From positions 1,798,001 through 1,862,000 of the forward strand of contig NZ_CP063812.1 of assembly GCF_015277855.1 (NCBI RefSeq): a DNA stretch of 64,000 nucleotides, given 5' to 3'. The DNA is from Microbacterium cremeum (GTDB taxonomy: Bacteria > Actinomycetota > Actinomycetes > Actinomycetales > Microbacteriaceae). The position numbers were made by a program, and so were the translations under genes. Of this stretch, positions 59,967 to 64,000 are shown piece by piece. The notes below the pieces were generated by a model. The model was not told the DNA's origin, did not search any database, and worked only from the letters and a program-made list of their open reading frames with translations. The stretch's first letter is position 1, and each line of letters starts with the position of its first letter.

Positions 59967-59972
59967 CTTCAT

Positions 59973-61058
59973 GTGGTGTGGACCGTGGTAGAGCTCGAGG
60001 ACGTCGGGGACCAGCTCGTCGGCGCGTTCCAGAACCCCGGCATCCTCATCGGGATCCCGCTCGCCCTCCTCGGGGCCGTGTTCATGTCGTTCGGCGCGCA
60101 GTACCAGCACCGCGGCGTCACGAAGGTCGAGCGGCTCAGCGGGTCGACCGGAAACCAGGGCCTGGGTGCCGGACAGCTGCTGAAGCTGCTCTCGCGCCCG
60201 TCGTGGGTCATCGGCACGCTCATGCTGGGGCTGGCGATCGTGTGTCAGCTGTCGGCCCTCGCGTTCGCGCCGCTCATCGTCGTGCAGCCCCTCGGCGCCA
60301 TCGCGCTGGTCATCACGACACTCCTGAATGCTCAGATCAGCGGGCATCGCCCGACGAAACGCTCGCTCATCGCGATCGCGGCGTGCGTGGGCGGCATCTT
60401 CCTCTTCGTCACGATCGCGGCGCTGTTCGCCACCGAGAAGCCCGTCTCGAACGGCCAGCTCATCACGATCCTGGTGCTGCTCGGGGTCGTGACCATCGTC
60501 TTCGCCGGACTGTGGATCTGGTTCCGCAAGCGCGTCGGGCCGCTGTTCTACATCACGGCCGCGGGTGTGATCTACGGCTTCGTCGCGACGCTCGCCAAGG
60601 TCGTCATCGTGCGCGTGCAGACCGGTGACTTCGACTGGCTGACCTTCACGTGCCTCGCCGCGCTCATCCTCAGCGCGATCGTCGGCGCCTACTTCGTGCA
60701 GACCGCATACTCCTCCGGACCGCCCGATCTCGTCGTGGCCGGACTGACGGTCGTCGACCCGCTCGTCGCGATCCTCATCGGCCTGCTGGTGCTGCAGGAG
60801 GCCACCGGAGCCCCGCTGTGGGTGTACATCGCGTTCGGCGTCGCAGGCGCGATCTCGGTGTGGGGCGTCTTCCAGCTGGCGCGGCACCATCCTCAGATCG
60901 TCAGCGACAGCCAGGAGCTCCCGATCAAGCGTGGCAGCGGGGGAGCGACGGATTCCGCGCACCCGCGCACCGGCTCGATCCGGGTGACCGAGGCCGTCGC
61001 CAAGGTCTGGCCCGAGCCGCCGGTGAAAGATCCCGCGGACGACGCGGAAAAGCGCTGA
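59973..61058 (+). CDS. DMT-superfamily transporter
   Basis: 361 residues with nine or ten membrane spans from about residue 20 to 300, including GILIGIPLALLGAVFMSFGAQYQHRG at the start. Later parts are LSALAFAPLIVVQPLGAIALVITTLL, PDLVVAGLTVVDPLVAILIGLLVLQE and a hydrophilic C-terminal tail of about 60 residues. The two EamA-like halves and the VVQPLGA motif resemble NIPA-type magnesium transporters and related DMT proteins common in actinobacteria. Substrate unknown. GTG start at 59973, 6 nt after TAGTGT. Confidence 0.87.
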   Translation: MVWTVVELEDVGDQLVGAFQNPGILIGIPLALLGAVFMSFGAQYQHRGVTKVERLSGSTGNQGLGAGQLLKLLSRPSWVIGTLMLGLAIVCQLSALAFAPLIVVQPLGAIALVITTLLNAQISGHRPTKRSLIAIAACVGGIFLFVTIAALFATEKPVSNGQLITILVLLGVVTIVFAGLWIWFRKRVGPLFYITAAGVIYGFVATLAKVVIVRVQTGDFDWLTFTCLAALILSAIVGAYFVQTAYSSGPPDLVVAGLTVVDPLVAILIGLLVLQEATGAPLWVYIAFGVAGAISVWGVFQLARHHPQIVSDSQELPIKRGSGGATDSAHPRTGSIRVTEAVAKVWPEPPVKDPADDAEKR

Positions 61059-61095
61059 CGTCTGCGGGTAGGCTCGTCTGCGCACGCACGTGCGA

Positions 61096-61169
61096 GGGGC
61101 GGTGGCCAAGCTGGTCAAGGCAGCGGGCTCATAACCCGACGATCGTGGGTTCAAGTCCCACCCGCCCTA
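61096..61169 (+). tRNA. tRNA with CAT anticodon, probably elongator tRNA-Met
   Basis: Acceptor GGGGCGG/CCGCCCT (first pair G-U), D arm GCC..GGC, anticodon stem GCGGG/CCCGA around CTCATAA, T arm GTGGG-TTCAAGT-CCCAC, discriminator A. Position 27-43 is a G-A mismatch. It lacks the unpaired first base and the GGG/CCC stem context of initiator tRNA. Elongator Met is the likely identity; a lysidine-modified Ile2 tRNA cannot be excluded by eye. CCA is not encoded. Confidence 0.9.
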
Positions 61170-61177
61170 CCGACCGG

Positions 61178-61210
61178 GTCCCGTCGCTGCTTGAGTGGCC
61201 GCGGCGGGAC
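61178..61210. terminator. Terminator after the CAT tRNA
   Basis: GTCCCGTCGC (61178-61187) pairs with GCGGCGGGAC (61201-61210) with one U-G pair around 13 nt, just before the convergent gene's stop. Confidence 0.55.
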
Positions 61211-61215
61211 TCGGA

Positions 61216-61650
61216 TTACGCCGGGTCGGCTCCGTCGGTGTACTCGTCGACGACGCGCCGGGCGAAGTCATCCGTCATGCGACGCGTCTCGTCGCGGTGA
61301 CGAGCGGCGTCGTCGGCGGTCGCCGTCATCGCCCACATGGCTGTGAGACGATCCTCGAGCTCCCGAACCTGCTCCCGCATCAGGGCATCCGACCGAGCAC
61401 GGGCATCCTCTGCCGCATCGCGCACCACGTGGACGGCGGCGTCGATGATGCGGCGCTCGAGCAGCACCACGATGCCCACCAGGAGCAGCGTCGTGCTGGC
61501 TCCGCCGAGGACGCCGGCGACGTAGGTGCTGCGGTCTTCCGGCGGTGCGATGGCGAGGCCGGCGAGAATGCCCGCTGCGCCCAGGGCGATGCAGGCGGTG
61601 AACCAGCCCCAGCGGATGCGCAGGCGGGGCGGTGCGGTGAGCTCCGTCAT
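61216..61650 (-). CDS. Two-span membrane protein with coiled-coil tail
   Basis: 144 residues, no family recognised. Two hydrophobic segments at about residues 14-36 (FTACIALGAAGILAGLAIA) and 44-68 (VAGVLGGASTTLLLVGIVVLLE) are followed by a charged, helical, heptad-like C-terminal half (DAAEDARARSDALMREQVRELEDRL). The ATG at 61650 follows TACGCT by 6 nt on the minus strand; an upstream in-frame ATG at 61686 is not favoured. Confidence 0.78.
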   Translation of the reverse strand: MTELTAPPRLRIRWGWFTACIALGAAGILAGLAIAPPEDRSTYVAGVLGGASTTLLLVGIVVLLERRIIDAAVHVVRDAAEDARARSDALMREQVRELEDRLTAMWAMTATADDAARHRDETRRMTDDFARRVVDEYTDGADPA

Positions 61651-61656
61651 GTCGCC

Positions 61657-61662
61657 AGCGTA
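61657..61662 (-). promoter_or_regulatory. Leaderless-type -10 box
   Basis: TACGCT on the minus strand, then 6 nt and the ATG at 61650. Confidence 0.5.
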
Positions 61663-61782
61663 GAGCCCTCGCCGCGGGGCGAGCATCGACAGCGCCGTGT
61701 CGCGACCGCGGCCCGCGTGAGAATTCGTTCACCATCCTTACTTTCGGAGGGGGCTGCCTGTCTGCGCGGTTCGCGTTCCGTG

Positions 61783-61788
61783 TAGCGT
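61783..61788 (+). promoter_or_regulatory. -10 box of the PTS permease gene
   Basis: TAGCGT lies 43 bp before the ATG at 61831. The leader of about 36 nt ends in GGAGGCGAAC, a strong ribosome site. No antiterminator-like structure is evident. Confidence 0.5.
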
Positions 61789-61830
61789 CTTCGGCATCAC
61801 ACTGTCCCTGACTCCCCACGGAGGCGAACA

Positions 61831-63786
61831 ATGAAGTTCCTGCAGAGGCTCGGAAGATCGATCATGCTCCCGGTGGCCGTGCTGCCGGTCGCGGCGATCC
61901 TGTCGGGCATCGGATTCTGGATCAGCGACGGCGGCAAGAGTCCGAACCTCGTCTCGATCTTCCTCGACGCGGCGGGCGGTTCGCTGCTCGGGAACATGGC
62001 CCTGCTCTTCGCGGTCGGCATCTCGATCGGCATGGCGAACAAGTCCGACGGCACCTCGGCACTGGCCGGTCTCGTGTCGTGGCTCGTCGTCACGACGCTG
62101 CTCAAGCCCGAGACCGTGATGCTCTTCACGGGCGTCGGCGATGTCAATGAGGTCGACCCGGCGTTCCTCCGGGTGCAGAACGTGTTCGTCGGCATCATCT
62201 GCGGCCTGATCGGAGCGTGGTGCTACAACAGGTTCAAAGACACCAAGCTGCCCGACGCGCTGTCGTTCTTCTCGGGCAAGCGCTCGGTCGCGATCGTCAC
62301 GGCGGGCTTCTCGCTCGTGCTGGCGATCATCCTGTTCTTCGTCTGGCCCTTCGTGTACACCGCTCTCGTCGGCTTCGGCGAATGGATCGTCACGCTCGGC
62401 GCCTTCGGAACCGGCATTTACGGCTTCCTCAACCGGCTGCTGATCCCGGTCGGCCTGCACCACGCACTCAACTCGGTGTTCTGGTTCGATGTCGCCGGCA
62501 TCAACGACCTCAACAACTTCCTCGACGGAACGGGCACGTACGGAGTCACGGGCCAGTACATGACGGGCTTCTTCCCGATCATGATGTTCGGCCTGCCGGG
62601 CGCCGCTCTGGCGATGTATCTGACGGCCAGGACGACGCGCAAGAAGCTGGCGTACGGAATCCTCCTCGGAGGCGCCATCTCGTCGTTCTTCGTGGGAGTC
62701 ACCGAGCCGCTCGAGTTCGCCTTCATGTTCCTCGCGCCGGTGCTGTACCTGGTGCACGCGGTCTTCACGGGCATCTCGATGGCGATCAGTCAGATACTTC
62801 CCGTGCGGATGGGCTTCGGGTTCTCGGGCGGTTTCGTCGACCTCGTGCTGGGCTGGATGAATCCGATGGCCCAGAATCCCTGGCTGATCCCGGTGATGGG
62901 CCTCTTCTGGTTCGGCATCTACTTCGTCGTCTTCTACTTCTTCATCAAGCGGTTCAACCTGAAGACGCCAGGACGCGAGGACGACGACATCCTCGCCGAG
63001 GGCACCGAGTTCGACACCAGCTCCGTCGACGAGAAGTACCTCGTGACCGCGGACCGCTTCATCGACGGCCTCGGCGGCAAAGACAACATCCTCGAACTCG
63101 ACAACTGCGCGACACGATTGCGCATGGAGGTCGCCGACGTGTCGAAGGTCGACGACACCGCGCTCAAGCGAGCGGGCGCTGCGGGCACGATGAAGCCGGG
63201 AGGAAAGTCCGTCCAGGTGGTCTACGGCCTCAACGTGCAGTTCGTGAAGGACGCGATGGAGAAGGTCATGGCCGGTGAGGCGACCGTGCCCGCGGGGGCG
63301 ACGCCCGAGGTCGCCTCGTCGTCGGCCGCCGCCTCCGCCGATGCCGGCGGCGCGGGCGTGCGCACCGCCCCGGCCACCTCCACGACGGTCAGGATGCGTC
63401 AGCCGCTCGCCGGCAGGGTCGTTCCGCTGTCGGAGGTGCCCGACCCGACGTTCGGTGAGGGGATCATGGGCCCGGGAGTGGCGATCGAGCCGGCCGGCGA
63501 CACCGTGAGGGCTCCCGCGGACGCGACGGTGGGCGCCACGTTCGAGAGCAGCCACGCGGTGGCCCTCGTCCTCGGCGACGGCACCGAACTGCTCATCCAC
63601 GTCGGCATCGACACGGTCGGGATGAAGGGCGACGGCTTCGAGACGCTCGTCGAGAAGGGCCAGTCCGTGCGTGAGGGCACGCCGCTGCTGCGCTTCGACC
63701 TCGCCCGGATCCGTGCGGCGGGTCATCCTGCGATCACCCCGGTGATCGTCCTCAACAACGAGAACGCGAAGATCGAGTTCGTCTAG
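61831..63786 (+). CDS. PTS permease EIICBA of the glucose/N-acetylglucosamine family
   Basis: Single-chain sugar phosphotransferase permease, 651 residues. The IIC membrane domain (about 1-390) starts LGRSIMLPVAVLPVAAILSGIGFW and has GLHHALNSVFWFDV and GVTEPLEFAFMF. The IIB domain has the phosphocysteine C426 in ELDNCATRLRM. An Ala-rich linker leads to the IIA domain with the histidine pair H575 and H590 (LLIHVGIDTVGMKGDGF), spaced as in E. coli IIA-Glc (75/90). GlcNAc is slightly favoured over glucose by the IIC sequence and by the GH3 enzyme in the window, but this is inference. Confidence 0.93.
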   Translation: MKFLQRLGRSIMLPVAVLPVAAILSGIGFWISDGGKSPNLVSIFLDAAGGSLLGNMALLFAVGISIGMANKSDGTSALAGLVSWLVVTTLLKPETVMLFTGVGDVNEVDPAFLRVQNVFVGIICGLIGAWCYNRFKDTKLPDALSFFSGKRSVAIVTAGFSLVLAIILFFVWPFVYTALVGFGEWIVTLGAFGTGIYGFLNRLLIPVGLHHALNSVFWFDVAGINDLNNFLDGTGTYGVTGQYMTGFFPIMMFGLPGAALAMYLTARTTRKKLAYGILLGGAISSFFVGVTEPLEFAFMFLAPVLYLVHAVFTGISMAISQILPVRMGFGFSGGFVDLVLGWMNPMAQNPWLIPVMGLFWFGIYFVVFYFFIKRFNLKTPGREDDDILAEGTEFDTSSVDEKYLVTADRFIDGLGGKDNILELDNCATRLRMEVADVSKVDDTALKRAGAAGTMKPGGKSVQVVYGLNVQFVKDAMEKVMAGEATVPAGATPEVASSSAAASADAGGAGVRTAPATSTTVRMRQPLAGRVVPLSEVPDPTFGEGIMGPGVAIEPAGDTVRAPADATVGATFESSHAVALVLGDGTELLIHVGIDTVGMKGDGFETLVEKGQSVREGTPLLRFDLARIRAAGHPAITPVIVLNNENAKIEFV

Positions 63787-63794
63787 CAGGTGAC

Positions 63795-63832
63795 AAGGCG
63801 GTGACGGATGCCTCGGCATCCGTCACCGCCTT
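63795..63832. terminator. Long perfect terminator after the PTS gene, built from an inverted CGGATGCC pair
   Basis: An 18-bp perfect stem (63795-63812 with 63815-63832) encloses a 2-nt loop and is flanked by A and T runs. The apex is ACGGATGCC-TC-GGCATCCGT, i.e. two inverted copies of the dispersed octamer CGGATGCC. It separates the PTS gene from the convergent gene and abuts that gene's stop codon. Confidence 0.9.
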
Positions 63833-64000
63833 TCACATGGCGTTGCCGATGTAGGAGTACTTGACGAACACCTCAGGAGCAAGACCCGCCTCTTCGAGGA
63901 CGCCCTGCGCGGCGCTGAGCATGTAGCTCGAGTCCCACCCCATGTACAGCGAGTGATCGTCGTCGAGCCGGTCCCACTGCCCGTTCCACGACTGCGCGGT
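63833..64000 (-). CDS. 3' end of an unidentified protein gene (cut by the right edge)
   Basis: The minus strand is open from the right edge to a TGA at 63833-63835. The last 55 codons encode a tail that includes NGQWDRLDDDHSLYMGWDS, then a helical SYMLSAAQGVLEEAG and ends VKYSYIGNAM. Codon use and composition are normal for the genome, and the frame ends exactly at a strong convergent terminator, so it is likely a real gene. The family is not recognised. Confidence 0.6.
   Translation of the reverse strand, partial: TAQSWNGQWDRLDDDHSLYMGWDSSYMLSAAQGVLEEAGLAPEVFVKYSYIGNAM

Noticed and set aside
61738..63819. 693-codon minus-strand frame opposite the PTS permease
   Set aside because: Charged, repetitive shadow translation. 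The PTS frame carries every catalytic residue.

Overview
The window is a high-GC (about 70 percent) stretch of an actinobacterial chromosome. Gene order, protein sequences and promoter style point to Microbacteriaceae, most likely Microbacterium or a close relative. This is judged from family knowledge, not from a database search. Coding density is very high: about 62 protein genes, three tRNA genes, no gap over 300 bp without an assigned feature, and no insertion sequence, prophage or CRISPR array.

Layout. 1-9 kb: the conserved block rne (cut by the left edge), rplU-rpmA, obgE-proB-proA, a small membrane protein, nadD, a proline-rich membrane protein, rsfS and tRNA-Ala. 9-16 kb: an accessory catabolic island. 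A tandem Lrp/AsnC regulator stands divergent to a transporter, an amidohydrolase, a thiamine-diphosphate decarboxylase and a ureohydrolase, which I read as a guanidino-compound (arginine/2-ketoarginine) pathway. 16-25 kb: single genes for metabolism and repair (VOC protein, sugar dehydrogenase lipoprotein, AidB-like flavoprotein, GH3 enzyme, SRAP protein, App1, DedA, pabB). 25-47 kb: housekeeping genes leuS, comEA-comEC, holA, rpsT, lepA, hemW, hrcA-dnaJ-rsmE, HIT-phoH-ybeY-CBS protein-era, and leuA behind a leucine leader peptide. 47-59 kb: TRIC channel, marR and a membrane protein, recO-uppS, gadB, a DsbA-like protein, gpx, dusB-dgt-dnaG and an orphan ABC ATPase. 59-64 kb: tRNA-Asn, def, a DMT transporter, a CAU tRNA, a small membrane protein, a glucose/GlcNAc-type PTS permease, and the 3' end of an unidentified gene at the right edge.

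Regulation visible in the sequence: (i) about 20 genes have a -10 box (TANNNT, often TAGGCT) ending 6-7 bases before the start codon, the layout of leaderless transcription; (ii) two divergent pairs (DedA/pabB and def/DMT) share an identical 41-bp intergenic layout in which each -10 box sits at the -35 position of the other; (iii) leuA has a 17-residue leader with four consecutive leucine codons followed by hairpins; (iv) hrcA-dnaJ has a CIRCE operator; (v) the octamer CGGATGCC is scattered on both strands at roughly one per 1.5 kb, far above composition expectation, and one inverted pair of it forms a terminator. The last point, with comEA/comEC in the same window, is the most unusual signal here.
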